A DNA stretch of 64,000 nt from Chryseobacterium oleae (GTDB lineage: Bacteria; Bacteroidota; Bacteroidia; Flavobacteriales; Weeksellaceae): assembly GCF_900115055.1 (NCBI RefSeq), contig NZ_FOVD01000001.1:1-64000 (forward strand). The letters run 5' to 3'. The notes beneath the pieces were generated by a model, which saw only the letters and a program-made list of their open reading frames with translations, did no database searches and had not been told where the DNA came from. Position numbers and translations under genes: made by a program. This document shows, piece after piece, positions 43,697 to 51,903 of the stretch. Within the stretch, counting starts at the first letter, position 1. Each line of letters opens with the position of its first letter.

Positions 43697-46279
43697 TTAC
43701 TCTTCAGAATCAGAATTCCCATTTTCCTCAGCCGGACTTTCGTTTTCAGCCTGAGGTGTATTTTTTTCCTGGTTATCAGCTACAATTTCTGTTCCTTCTG
43801 TAATTTCTTCAGAATCATCTTCAACATCTTTATCCATTTCTACTTTTGCAATGGCTGCAATTTCGTCATTTTTCTTAAGGTTGATCATTCTTACGCCCTG
43901 AGTATTTCTACCCATTACTCTCATTTCATCCATATTCATTCTGATGGCAACCCCCGACTTATTGATGATCATCAATCCGTCTTCGTCTGTCACATTCTGA
44001 ATAGCAATCAGATGTCCTGTTTTTTCGGTAATGTTCAGGGTGATAACTCCTTTTCCTCCTCTGTTGGTTTCTCTGTAGTCTAAAACAGCTGTTCTCTTTC
44101 CGTATCCTTTTTCAGATACCACAAGTACCGTTTCATTTTCAAGATCATTCACAACAATCATACCAATTGCTTCATCATCATCTTCCATGCTGATCCCACG
44201 AACCCCGATAGATCCTCTACCTACTTCTCTTACTTTTTCTTCAGGGAAACGGATACATTTACCGTTTTTAGTAGCGATCATGATCTGAGAAGTACCGTTG
44301 GTTAAGTAAGCACCTAACAACTGGTCATTATCTCTGATCTCAATAGCATTTACACCATTCACCCTTGGTCTTGAATAAGCCTCAAGAGACGTTTTCTTAA
44401 TAGTACCGTTTTTGGTTACCATTACCACGCTCATTTGATTTACATATTCAGCATCCTTCAGGTTATTGGTTCTGATATACGCCTTGATTTTGTCATCCTG
44501 TTCGATGTTGATCAGGTTTTGTACCGCTCTTCCTTTTGAAGTTTTAGATCCTTCAGGAATTTCAAATACTCTTAACCAGTAACATCTTCCTTTTTCTGTG
44601 AAGAACAACATATACTGGTGATTGGTCGCAGAAACGATATACTCAAGGAAATCTTCATCCCTTGTAGTTGCCGCTCTGTTTCCTACCCCACCTCTGCTCT
44701 GAATTTTATATTCAGAAAGAGACGTTCTCTTAACATATCCTGCGTGTGAAATCGTAAGAACTACTGCTTCGTTCGGGATGATATCTTCGATAGACATTTC
44801 ACCTCCTGAGAAGTCGATGGCAGTTCTTCTTTCGTCACCATATCTTTCTTTGATTTCAGCCAATTCTTCCTTGATGATCTCGAATCTTCTCGGCTCATTC
44901 GCTAAGATATCTTCCAAGTTCATGATTTCTTTCATGATGGCATCATACTCGTCACGGATCTTATCAAGCTCCATTCCTGTAAGACGGGCCAATCTCAGAT
45001 CAAGAATAGCCTGAGCCTGGATGTCAGAAAGATCAAATGCTTCGATCAAACCTTCTTTTGCCCCCTGAGGGTTAGCACTGTGACGGATGATAGCGATAGC
45101 TCTGTCTAATGAATCCTGAGCACCAATCACCTTCATGAAACCTTCTAAGATATGCGCTCTTTCTCTCGCTTTCTTAAGCTCAAAATGAGTTCTTCTTACG
45201 ATTACCTCATGCCTGTGCTCTACAAAGTGATGAATGATATCTTTTAAATTCAGCTGTTCCGGTCTTCCTTTAACCAATGCAATATTATTCACACTGAAAG
45301 AAGTCTGAAGCGCTGTATACTTATATAAAAGGTTTAAGACAACATTAGGAATCGCATCATTTTTCAGTTCATAAACGACACGCAGACCATTTCTGTCCGA
45401 TTCGTCTCTGATCTCATGAATTCCTACAATTTTATCATCTTTAACCAATTCAGCCGTTCTGGCGATCATGTCCGCCTTATTGACCTGGTAAGGAACTTCT
45501 GTAACGATAATCGCATTTCTGTTTCCGATTTCCTCGAAATTCACTTTTGCTCTCAGCACTACTCTTCCTCTTCCTGTATGGAAAGCGTCTCTTACCCCAT
45601 CGTAACCGTAGATAATACCTCCTGTAGGGAAATCTGGTGCTGTAATGTGGTGCATTAATTCATCGATCGTAATATCTTTATTATCGATATACGCAGTGAT
45701 GGCATCTACAGATTCTGATAAGTTGTGTGGCGCCATATTGGTTGCCATACCTACAGCGATACCTGATGTTCCATTCACTAATAGTGTTGGAATTTTTGTA
45801 GGCATAACGGTAGGTTCCGTCAAACTATCATCAAAGTTATTCTGAAAATCAACGGTTTCTTTATCTAAATCAGAAAGAATATCATCCGATATTTTTTTCA
45901 ATCTCGCTTCCGTATAACGCATTGCTGCAGGCGGGTCACCGTCCATTGAACCGAAGTTACCCTGTCCGTCCACCTGAGGATAACGCAAGCTCCAAGGCTG
46001 CGCCATTCTTACCATCGCATCGTAAACAGAAGAGTCACCATGCGGGTGGTACTTACCTAAAACATCCCCAACAATTCTGGCAGATTTTAAATATTTTCTA
46101 TTAGAAAAAACCCCTAATCCATACATACCATACAGTACTCTTCTATGAACGGGTTTAAGGCCGTCTCTTACGTCCGGCAACGCTCTTGAAACGATAACCG
46201 ACATCGAATAATCGATATAAGACGATTTCATTTCATCAACAATGTTGATAGGAATCAGTCTTTCTCCTTCTTTTTGCAT
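43697..46279 (-). CDS. gyrA: DNA gyrase subunit A
   Basis: An 860-residue gyrase subunit. With the start at 46279 ([17 protein letters not shown]) the numbering coincides with E. coli: quinolone-sensing residues Ser83 and Asp87 ([15 protein letters not shown]) and the catalytic Tyr122 ([10 protein letters not shown]). An ATG two codons earlier is less likely. The C-terminal wing has six beta-pinwheel blades and the GyrA box region ([14 protein letters not shown]), followed by an acidic tail ([13 protein letters not shown]...). Wild-type Ser83/Asp87 means no common fluoroquinolone resistance change is present here. A TPR protein gene follows. Confidence 0.97.
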   Translation of the reverse strand: MQKEGERLIPINIVDEMKSSYIDYSMSVIVSRALPDVRDGLKPVHRRVLYGMYGLGVFSNRKYLKSARIVGDVLGKYHPHGDSSVYDAMVRMAQPWSLRYPQVDGQGNFGSMDGDPPAAMRYTEARLKKISDDILSDLDKETVDFQNNFDDSLTEPTVMPTKIPTLLVNGTSGIAVGMATNMAPHNLSESVDAITAYIDNKDITIDELMHHITAPDFPTGGIIYGYDGVRDAFHTGRGRVVLRAKVNFEEIGNRNAIIVTEVPYQVNKADMIARTAELVKDDKIVGIHEIRDESDRNGLRVVYELKNDAIPNVVLNLLYKYTALQTSFSVNNIALVKGRPEQLNLKDIIHHFVEHRHEVIVRRTHFELKKARERAHILEGFMKVIGAQDSLDRAIAIIRHSANPQGAKEGLIEAFDLSDIQAQAILDLRLARLTGMELDKIRDEYDAIMKEIMNLEDILANEPRRFEIIKEELAEIKERYGDERRTAIDFSGGEMSIEDIIPNEAVVLTISHAGYVKRTSLSEYKIQSRGGVGNRAATTRDEDFLEYIVSATNHQYMLFFTEKGRCYWLRVFEIPEGSKTSKGRAVQNLINIEQDDKIKAYIRTNNLKDAEYVNQMSVVMVTKNGTIKKTSLEAYSRPRVNGVNAIEIRDNDQLLGAYLTNGTSQIMIATKNGKCIRFPEEKVREVGRGSIGVRGISMEDDDEAIGMIVVNDLENETVLVVSEKGYGKRTAVLDYRETNRGGKGVITLNITEKTGHLIAIQNVTDEDGLMIINKSGVAIRMNMDEMRVMGRNTQGVRMINLKKNDEIAAIAKVEMDKDVEDDSEEITEGTEIVADNQEKNTPQAENESPAEENGNSDSEE

Positions 46280-46427
46280 AAACAAATTTTATTATAATGA
46301 CAGTCAGACCTTTAGCTGTGCGTCTGAAAATTATTTATTTCCAATTTTTATTAACGGGCTAATTTACGAAATTTTTACCGATTTTTGTGCTAGAATTTAT
46401 CCACAAAATCTTAAAAATTCATAAAAT

Positions 46428-46742
46428 ATGAGCTTATTGAGTATAACTTTCCACTGCACGAAAAACAATATAGAAGAATGGGAAAATTATATTGACGAAA
46501 CATTGGTCCAGATGGCGGAAAACCTGATGGACGTCAACAAATATATTCTTTCTGAAGTACACACGGATTATATAGACGAAGGTAAGAATTATAATCTTCT
46601 TTTGATTTTTGACAATGAAGACCTCAGAGAAGACTTCATTAAAAGTGAAATGCTGAACATTGCAGAAAGGGTCGAGAAAAAATTCGGAACCGAAGTAATG
46701 ATCTTCAATACATTCCTGAATCCTAAAAAATCCAGATTTTAA
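46428..46742 (+). CDS. DUF4286 family protein
   Basis: A 104-residue cytoplasmic protein with a ferredoxin-like fold: MSLLSITFHCTKNNIEEWENYIDETLVQMAENLMDVNKYILSEVHTDYIDEGKNYNLLLIFDNEDLREDFIKSEM fits DUF4286, a small conserved family of Bacteroidota with no known function. It is divergent from gyrA, about 150 bases away, and is followed by a strong terminator. Confidence 0.85.
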   Translation: MSLLSITFHCTKNNIEEWENYIDETLVQMAENLMDVNKYILSEVHTDYIDEGKNYNLLLIFDNEDLREDFIKSEMLNIAERVEKKFGTEVMIFNTFLNPKKSRF

Positions 46743-46751
46743 ATATAAATC

Positions 46752-46780
46752 AAAAGCCCTGAAAAAATCAGGGCTTTTTT
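46752..46780. terminator. Bidirectional intrinsic terminator
   Basis: Arms AAAAGCCCTGA (46752-46762) and TCAGGGCTTTT (46768-46778) with T-run after and A residues before. It separates the DUF4286 gene and the convergent small lipoprotein gene. Confidence 0.85.
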
Positions 46781-46787
46781 ATTTTTC

Positions 46788-47021
46788 TCAATCTCTGTGA
46801 TGTTTCTTTCCTTTGTGTCTGTGGCCGCGGCCTCTGTCGTCATTGTCGTAGTAATACACTCTTTTTTTCACGTGTCCCGGAGCATAATACCTTGCGCTTC
46901 CCCCATACATCTTCTTGGCTTGTCCCGGTGGAACCCTTCTCACGTGGTGATCATGCACTACACATGATGACAACATGAACAGGACCGTTACAACTCCCGT
47001 AATTTTAATTAAACTTTTCAT
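46788..47021 (-). CDS. Small lipoprotein with PPGQAKK motif
   Basis: A 77-residue lipoprotein, signal MKSLIKITGVVTVLFMLSSC. The mature part HVRRVPPGQAKKMYGGSARYYAPGHVKKR carries a two-part motif (PPGQAKKxYG and YAPGHxKK) typical of small Bacteroidota lipoproteins that databases often mislabel as quinol oxidase subunit 4. The C-terminus is rich in Asp, His, Arg and Lys (DNDDRGRGHRHKGKKHHRD). Function unknown; outer-membrane or wall-binding properties are possible. Confidence 0.75.
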   Translation of the reverse strand: MKSLIKITGVVTVLFMLSSCVVHDHHVRRVPPGQAKKMYGGSARYYAPGHVKKRVYYYDNDDRGRGHRHKGKKHHRD

Positions 47022-47170
47022 TTTCTACTTTTTCAAATTTCAATAGGGACATAACAAGGTTGATGCCAAAATGAATTGGAGTGTTTCAGAGTGAGGGTAT
47101 TTACAATTTAAAAATTGAAAGATTTAATTATTTAAAGATTAAAAATTGCTCATTGTTCATTACCCATGAT

Positions 47171-47665
47171 TTATTGTATTAATTCGCTTCTCTTTTCCAT
47201 CAGGATAACATCTTTCCACTGTCCGTTCAGCTTTCCGATTTTCTTGCGGACACCTACCGTTCTGAAGCCGTTTTTCTGGTGGAATCTTATGGATGCTTCA
47301 TTTTCAGGAAAGATACTGGCCTGTAATGTCCAGAATCCGTGGCTTTCGCTGTCGAGAATCATCTTTTTCAACAGAACCGACCCTAAACCTTTCCCCTGGT
47401 AAGAATTCTCAAAATAAATGCTTACTTCAGCTACTCCTTTATAACATTCTCTTTTGCTTACCGGCTTCAAAGCACACCACCCTACTATTTCATTGGTTTC
47501 ATTTTCCAGAACCCAACGGCAGTCGTTGAAATATTCCATATTCCAGGCTTCGGCCGTAGGAACTTCGGTTTCAAAAGTAGATATACCGCCTTCCAGTCCC
47601 TGTCTGAATATTTCCAGTACTCTTTTTTCATCGCTGGGAAGCATTTCACGTAATTCGTAGTTCAT
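47171..47665 (-). CDS. GNAT-family N-acetyltransferase (phosphinothricin acetyltransferase-like)
   Basis: A 164-residue cytoplasmic GNAT protein. VAEVSIYFENSYQGKGLGSVLLKKMI (about 78-103) holds the acetyl-CoA site (Q/RxxGxG), and FPENEASIRFHQKNGFRTVG the C-terminal half. The start LREMLPSDEKRVLEIFRQGLEGGISTFETEVPTAEAW matches the phosphinothricin/methionine sulfoximine acetyltransferase (Pat) subgroup, in which TFET is conserved. The true substrate is unknown. It starts 5 bases after the DUF421 gene ends, a two-gene operon. Confidence 0.9.
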   Translation of the reverse strand: MNYELREMLPSDEKRVLEIFRQGLEGGISTFETEVPTAEAWNMEYFNDCRWVLENETNEIVGWCALKPVSKRECYKGVAEVSIYFENSYQGKGLGSVLLKKMILDSESHGFWTLQASIFPENEASIRFHQKNGFRTVGVRKKIGKLNGQWKDVILMEKRSELIQ

Positions 47666-47670
47666 ACTAT

Positions 47671-48183
47671 TTAATGGTATTTTCTTTTATTTCTTCTTTT
47701 TATTCTTGAATAATGCGTTTGCTTCTGTGTTTCGTCCTGAGAAATCACGCTGATATTTCCGTCTACTTCGAGAATAGAGAGTTTCACATCATTTATTTTT
47801 TCTACGCCATGTTCCCTTATCGCTTCTTCCAGCTCATCACGGGTGATCTTTACCCTGTTCAAAGCAGGCTGATCTATCACTCCATCTCTGATCAGGACTA
47901 CTGGATCTTCTTCCATAAAGGTTTCGAATTTCCGGTTGGCAAACATGAGCCTTTTTAAAATAAAGTTGGCTGCGAAAAGAACAAGCGCCGCAATAAGACC
48001 GCCCTGCAGCGAGGTATCCGGTCCTACCATTGCATTCTGAACGGCATTGGAAATAAGCAGCAGTAATACCACATCCCCTGCATTGAGCTGGGAAAGCTGG
48101 TTTTTACCAAAAAGACGGATTGCGATTACCATAAAAAGGTAAACGCACAGAGAACGTACGACAACATCAAGAATAGGATTCAC
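47671..48183 (-). CDS. DUF421 membrane protein (YetF-like)
   Basis: A 170-residue membrane protein with three N-terminal helices and a C-terminal soluble domain. The helix-loop FGKNQLSQLNAGDVVLLLLISNAVQNAMVG (about 25-54) and the DPVVLIRDGVIDQPALNRVKITRDELEEAIREHGVEKINDVKLSILEVDGNISVI segment are the YetF/DUF421 signature. Family members are linked to membrane integrity or spore properties in Bacillus; in Bacteroidota the role is unknown. The tail is basic. A promoter is placed upstream. Confidence 0.9.
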   Translation of the reverse strand: MNPILDVVVRSLCVYLFMVIAIRLFGKNQLSQLNAGDVVLLLLISNAVQNAMVGPDTSLQGGLIAALVLFAANFILKRLMFANRKFETFMEEDPVVLIRDGVIDQPALNRVKITRDELEEAIREHGVEKINDVKLSILEVDGNISVISQDETQKQTHYSRIKRRNKRKYH

Positions 48184-48534
48184 AAATCATGTTTTATACT
48201 CAAATGTATACATTTTTTGTGATTGGCTGCTCAATTTATTTTTAACGTATTTAGGGATTTAGATTTCAGATTTCAGACATCAGATGTCAGATATGAAATC
48301 GGAGGTTTTGTGATGTTAACCAGGAATTAACCTTTTACGTCTATATAATTCAGTCCCAAAATCGTTTACCGCTTGTCCTGAAATTTAAAATTCATAACTC
48401 ATAATTCATAATTTATAACTCATACCTTTCACTACCTCAATCTTAATTTAATTCCAGGTCCGGATTTTTTTAATTAAGGAAGTCAGTAAATCGGCATACG
48501 GTTTGAGCCTTTAATAAAAAAAATCACACTCATT
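48184..48534. other. 351-base intergenic region with two heptamer arrays
   Basis: No gene is seen. Near 48201-48234 lies a DUF421 promoter on the minus strand (TTG 48234-48232, 23-nt spacer, TACATTTG 48208-48201). From 48251 to 48297 TAGA/CAGA recurs every 7 bases (48260, 48267, 48274, 48281, 48288), and from 48391 to 48425 CATAA/TATAA recurs every 7 bases (48393, 48400, 48407, 48414, 48421). Confidence 0.7.
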
Positions 48535-49089
48535 ATGATCAAGCAATTATTTCTATGCTTAAGTGGCATTCTGTTTCTGGCAAGCTGCAAAAACAATGAA
48601 ACCCGCCCGTCTGCATCTGCTGATACGGAAATTACCAAAAAAGTCAATCAGCTGTATACGGAATACGACGGTTCAAAAAAATCAATTTACAATCAATCTT
48701 TTTCTGACAGTCTGTTTTCTCCGGAACTGAAAAAGACGCTGGAAAACGCTATCCACGCATCGGAAGCTGATATTGAAAGAGTGAAAAAAAGTGATCACCC
48801 GGATGAAAAACCGTTATTGTTCGAGGGCGCTGTTTTCTCCAGTCTCTATGAAGGATATACCGGATATAAAATAAAGTCGGTTACAATAGATCCTTCCGGA
48901 ACCTCAGCAGATGCAGCTGTTGAACTTGAGTACACCCTTTCTCCACCGAAAATTAAGTGGACAGATCATGTACAACTGATTAATTCCGGGCAGGGATGGA
49001 AAATTGATAACATCCGTTTTGACACTATCGGTAATGCGAAAGATTTGAAAACAAGTCTGAAAGAATTCACTCAAAATGCCACTCAGTAA
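48535..49089 (+). CDS. Lipoprotein of DUF3828-like type
   Basis: A 184-residue lipoprotein, signal MIKQLFLCLSGILFLASC. The mature part has an N-terminal helical half (KKVNQLYTEYDGSKKSIYNQSFSDSLFSPELKKTLENAIHASEADIERVK) and a C-terminal strand-rich half (GYTGYKIKSVTIDPSG...KWTDHVQLINSGQGWKIDNIRFD), as in DUF3828 proteins related to the NTF2 fold. Function unknown. Its last 71 codons are duplicated 556 bases downstream as a start-less fragment. It opens the accessory islet before uvrA. Confidence 0.8.
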   Translation: MIKQLFLCLSGILFLASCKNNETRPSASADTEITKKVNQLYTEYDGSKKSIYNQSFSDSLFSPELKKTLENAIHASEADIERVKKSDHPDEKPLLFEGAVFSSLYEGYTGYKIKSVTIDPSGTSADAAVELEYTLSPPKIKWTDHVQLINSGQGWKIDNIRFDTIGNAKDLKTSLKEFTQNATQ

Positions 49090-49104
49090 AACCTCATCAT
49101 AAAA

Positions 49105-49127
49105 AAAGCTGCTCTCAGAGCAGCTTT
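49105..49127. terminator. Bidirectional terminator, copy 1
   Basis: Ten-bp perfect arms AAAGCTGCTC and GAGCAGCTTT with a TCA loop, between the convergent lipoprotein and peptide genes. The duplicate is at 49661-49683. Confidence 0.85.
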
Positions 49128-49134
49128 ACATTTT

Positions 49135-49269
49135 TTAAGGACATTGGGCGATTGGAACCTCGCTGCACACTACTTTATTCATCCATTCGCAGAATACGCA
49201 GTATTTCTTTGGTTCTCCGCCATACACAGATTTCAGATCGGTTTTCGTCAGTTTCTTTAAATTTTTCAT
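49135..49269 (-). CDS. GG-leader, cysteine-rich small peptide (bacteriocin-like), copy 1
   Basis: A 44-residue peptide. The first 18 residues, MKNLKKLTKTDLKSVYGG, are a double-glycine leader of the Bacteroidota type (basic N-terminus, LKKLxxxxLKxVxGG), removed by a peptidase-containing ABC transporter. The mature part would be 26 residues, with four cysteines at 24, 27, 35 and 43 in CVFC...VVC...QCP. A -7 box (TAAATTTG, 49299-49292) lies 22 bases upstream. No transporter or modifying enzyme is close. Its function as a bacteriocin or signal is inferred from the leader only. An identical copy is at 49691-49825. Confidence 0.85.
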   Translation of the reverse strand: MKNLKKLTKTDLKSVYGGEPKKYCVFCEWMNKVVCSEVPIAQCP

Positions 49270-49291
49270 ATCGTTTTAATTTTATGTTTGA

Positions 49292-49299
49292 CAAATTTA
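49292..49299 (-). promoter_or_regulatory. -7 box of the GG-leader peptide gene, copy 1
   Basis: Minus strand TAAATTTG matches TAnnTTTG. The nearest TTG lies only 15 bases upstream, closer than usual. Duplicate at 49848-49855. Confidence 0.5.
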
Positions 49300-49430
49300 T
49301 AACGAATTCCGTATCAAATTATTACAATTTAATCTTTAAAGCTTTCATTATTTATAGATTATCATAGAAAAAATAAATCTATTAACAGAGAAATACGGTT
49401 TAATATTTAATGCGTATCTTTCACTAAGCC

Positions 49431-49645
49431 AGTCGGTTACAATAGATCCTTCCGGAACCTCAGCAGATGCAGCTGTTGAACTTGAGTACACCCTTTCTCC
49501 ACCGAAAATTAAGTGGACAGATCATGTACAACTGATTAATTCCGGGCAGGGATGGAAAATTGATAACATCCGTTTTGACACTATCGGTAATGCGAAAGAT
49601 TTGAAAACAAGTCTGAAAGAATTCACTCAAAATGCCACTCAGTAA
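49431..49645 (+). pseudogene. Start-less 3' fragment of the DUF3828-like lipoprotein gene
   Basis: Duplicated last 71 codons and stop of the gene at 48535-49089. It lacks the start codon, signal peptide and N-terminal half, so it should not give a product. Confidence 0.93.
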
Positions 49646-49660
49646 AACCTCATCATAAAA

Positions 49661-49683
49661 AAAGCTGCTCTCAGAGCAGCTTT
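49661..49683. terminator. Bidirectional terminator, copy 2
   Basis: Identical to the terminator at 49105-49127, carried in the duplicated unit. Confidence 0.85.
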
Positions 49684-49690
49684 ACATTTT

Positions 49691-49825
49691 TTAAGGACAT
49701 TGGGCGATTGGAACCTCGCTGCACACTACTTTATTCATCCATTCGCAGAATACGCAGTATTTCTTTGGTTCTCCGCCATACACAGATTTCAGATCGGTTT
49801 TCGTCAGTTTCTTTAAATTTTTCAT
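49691..49825 (-). CDS. GG-leader, cysteine-rich small peptide (bacteriocin-like), copy 2
   Basis: Identical in sequence to copy 1, including upstream region and -7 box (49855-49848). Both copies should be expressed at the same strength unless chromosomal context differs; the duplication therefore doubles gene dosage of the peptide. Confidence 0.85.
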   Translation of the reverse strand: MKNLKKLTKTDLKSVYGGEPKKYCVFCEWMNKVVCSEVPIAQCP

Positions 49826-50014
49826 ATCGTTTTAATTTTATGTTTGACAAATTTATAACGAATTCCGTATCAAATTATTACAATTTAATCTTTAAAGCTT
49901 TCATTATTTATAGATTATCATAGAAAAAATAAATCTATTAACAGAGAAATACGGTTTAATATTTAATGCGTATCTTTCACTAAGCCAAAAACATACACCA
50001 AAACAATTAAAAAT

Positions 50015-50500
50015 ATGGAAATTATAACAGCAAAAGGAGCTCATGCAGGCCAACTGGACCCCATAAAAAAGACCCTGATCTCTAACGGTCTTCTTTCCGG
50101 GCAGGATGATATGGGTAGTTACAACAAGGGAATATGTCACGATGTGGTCGCTTATGCTTTATACATGAGAGGTGCCGCGATATCTCCATCTGAACTTGTA
50201 CAGTATCATGCTCAGGGATGGCTTAATAAGTTCGATTATTCCGGAGGAGAGAAATGGGATGGATATTCGGTTATTCCCAAGGGAAAGGCCATTGGTTTTT
50301 ACAGAGTAAGAGATAAGACCTGGTTTCACTCAGCGGTTACTACCGGAAGCGGTACGGAGATCAGATCTGTGAACGGGTTCTCGTTAGGAACAGCGTGGTC
50401 GGTACCTGTTGATATGAAATGGGTCCTTGGCAAACGAAATTCTGACGGAACTTTTAATTACGACGGAACCAAAATAGAGGTTTACATCTCTCCTTTGTAG
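50015..50500 (+). CDS. Putative papain-like (NlpC/P60- or CHAP-like) hydrolase, possible toxin
   Basis: A 161-residue protein without signal peptide. ICHDVVAYALYMRGA offers a nucleophile Cys41 at the start of a helix, GKAIGFYRVRDKTWFHSAVTTGSGTEIRSVNGF offers His105 and Asn120 in strands, and this Cys-His-Asn order is that of papain-fold amidases (CHAP, NlpC/P60). No family was matched exactly. It is followed 44 bases later by a DUF7079-like gene that may be its immunity partner. A secreted or injected peptidoglycan amidase is one possibility; a cytoplasmic housekeeping amidase is another. It is directly behind the duplicated segment. Confidence 0.6.
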   Translation: MEIITAKGAHAGQLDPIKKTLISNGLLSGQDDMGSYNKGICHDVVAYALYMRGAAISPSELVQYHAQGWLNKFDYSGGEKWDGYSVIPKGKAIGFYRVRDKTWFHSAVTTGSGTEIRSVNGFSLGTAWSVPVDMKWVLGKRNSDGTFNYDGTKIEVYISPL

Positions 50501-50544
50501 GCTCCCGGACTCCCACAAGATTTTCATTATTCAAAAAAAGTATA

Positions 50545-50925
50545 ATGTTAAAACCTTTGAACATAAAAGAGCGAAAACCTGTATGGATCGCTCTTTCTGA
50601 TTTTTATCTGGATACGGAACTTCAGGATTCCGATTTCCGATATATTGCAAAAACAATTCTGGAAAGTCCGTATACTTTTGAAGAAGTGAAAACCATTAAT
50701 ACCTATGAAATCTTCCCGGTTCTTCAGGCCAATCTGCTTCAGCCTGCAGGTGAATGGGCCGGCTTTAATGAAAAATGGCTGGTCGAGGCTATTACAACTC
50801 ACCTTGAAACTCAAAACAGATTTAAAAATTTGATGATCAGGATCGGTTATAAAAAATATGGATGGATGCAGGAGGATTATTGGGTAAGGCTTGAAACTAT
50901 TTATAATGAAATGAGTGGGAAATAA
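50545..50925 (+). CDS. DUF7079-like small protein, candidate immunity protein
   Basis: A 126-residue acidic helical protein. RKPVWIALSDFYLDTELQDSDFRYIAKTILESPYTFEEVKTINTYEIFPVLQANLLQPAGEWAGFNEKWLVEAI matches the DUF7079 pattern, in which WxALSxLFLDTEL and PVLxxNLLxxAGEWAGF are conserved. The family has no known function; its members are small single-domain proteins. Its position immediately after a possible toxin gene suggests an immunity role, which is inference. Confidence 0.65.
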   Translation: MLKPLNIKERKPVWIALSDFYLDTELQDSDFRYIAKTILESPYTFEEVKTINTYEIFPVLQANLLQPAGEWAGFNEKWLVEAITTHLETQNRFKNLMIRIGYKKYGWMQEDYWVRLETIYNEMSGK

Positions 50926-50929
50926 AAAA

Positions 50930-50960
50930 CCAGCCATACATTTAAGTTCTGGCTGGATTT
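50930..50960. terminator. Hairpin between convergent genes
   Basis: CCAGCC (50930-50935) and GGCTGG (50951-50956), with A-run before and T-run after. A short stem with a 15-nt loop. Confidence 0.5.
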
Positions 50961-50965
50961 TTAAA

Positions 50966-51718
50966 TTATTTTATCGGTTTTGAAAAATTAAGATCCCTTT
51001 TTTTTCTCGGAACACTAGATTTTTCAACCCAGTTTCCGTTCCATTTTTTCAGATCTGCGGGATCCAATTTCACGACTCTCTTTACCGGGATACATGAAAG
51101 TTCCCATAGGCTTCTGCTCCGGTTGTAGAATAAATAATTAACTCCGTCTGTTTCTCCATCTTTGGTCCCTCCATAATCTGAGTACTTGATTTCTCCATAA
51201 ATTTTACCCTTATATTTTTCCAAAAACTGCTCGTATACCTTTTTATAACTATCAGGGCTGGGAAAATGCCATGCGGTAAAACTTTTGCTGTCCGCCGTTT
51301 CTTTCGTTATAATAATAGAGCATCCGTTCATTTCTCCTGTAAGCACATACTCAGGATCTGTAGATAAAGGACTAACCTGCATATCAACGTTTCCTATTGA
51401 GCCCCTAAAATCATCAGACCTTGGGGGTGTTTTGTAAGGAAAAAAATAGACTTTTCCTAAAATAAATGATTTTTCCGGCGTAAAATCCTTCTTAAATGGT
51501 TTAACCGGCAGTATCGCATCAAAAGGAAGATCTCTGAACCATAAAATTTGGGTATTATCACTGTTGGATACAATTCCTGTAACTACACTTGCCAGTGCTT
51601 TTTCTGATGCTGTTTTAAAATTCAGCGAGATTGGATGAGGATTCTCCCAGATTACATCTTTTGATTCATTGGCCAGTCCACCGGAACTGACTAATACATT
51701 TTTCTCATGTTCGTTCAT
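50966..51718 (-). CDS. Protein of unknown function, possible Cys-His deamidase-like domain
   Basis: A 250-residue protein without signal peptide. The middle contains VLTGEMNGCSIIITKETADSKSFTAWHF, in which Cys133 and His151 stand in neighbouring strands. That order, a GC after a small-residue turn and a His after a strand about 18 residues on, recalls the CNF1/BLF1-like glutamine deamidase fold (xSGC ... H). The match is weak. The rest is strand-rich; the N-terminal 30 residues look unstructured and the C-terminus is basic (SSVPRKKRDLNFSKPIK). It may be a toxin-like effector of the same islet. Confidence 0.5.
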   Translation of the reverse strand: MNEHEKNVLVSSGGLANESKDVIWENPHPISLNFKTASEKALASVVTGIVSNSDNTQILWFRDLPFDAILPVKPFKKDFTPEKSFILGKVYFFPYKTPPRSDDFRGSIGNVDMQVSPLSTDPEYVLTGEMNGCSIIITKETADSKSFTAWHFPSPDSYKKVYEQFLEKYKGKIYGEIKYSDYGGTKDGETDGVNYLFYNRSRSLWELSCIPVKRVVKLDPADLKKWNGNWVEKSSVPRKKRDLNFSKPIK

Positions 51719-51853
51719 AATGGTTATTTGTTTTTAGGTGGTTATTAATTATATCCCAGTTTGTTGAAATAAAATATATTTCTAAGATAAAGAAAATTTT
51801 AAGAATGAAATCATCGACACTAATCAGCTTACATCTTCCCTGTTATAAACAAA
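51719..51853. other. Intergenic region, islet/uvrA
   Basis: About 130 bases of AT-rich DNA with no gene or clear repeat recognised before the uvrA terminator. Confidence 0.5.
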
Positions 51854-51879
51854 AAAGCCACAATTTGTATTGTGGCTTT
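51854..51879 (-). terminator. Intrinsic terminator of uvrA
   Basis: Eleven-bp perfect arms AAAGCCACAAT (51854-51864) and ATTGTGGCTTT (51869-51879), loop TTGT; on the minus strand T residues follow. Confidence 0.85.
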
Positions 51880-51903
51880 CTAAAATAGTATGTATGCTAT
51901 TAT

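Larger units (their letters stand above)
48875..49986. repeat. Perfect tandem duplication, 2 x 556 bp
   Basis: Bases 48875-49430 are repeated at 49431-49986 with no difference that I can see. The unit holds the 3' end of the lipoprotein gene, a bidirectional terminator, a GG-leader peptide gene with its promoter, and the region upstream of the next gene. The junctions share only about one base, so slippage or end joining, not long homology, probably made it. The identity implies a recent event (or an assembly artefact). Confidence 0.95.

Noticed and set aside
43688..44083. 131-codon open frame opposite the gyrA C-terminus
   Set aside because: Shadow of gyrA, rich in Phe, Ser and Cys as expected from reverse reading.
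49152..49367. 71-codon open frame on the plus strand (also at 49708-49923)
   Set aside because: It is opposite the GG-leader peptide gene, which has a leader, promoter and conserved-looking cysteines; the plus frame has no such signs.
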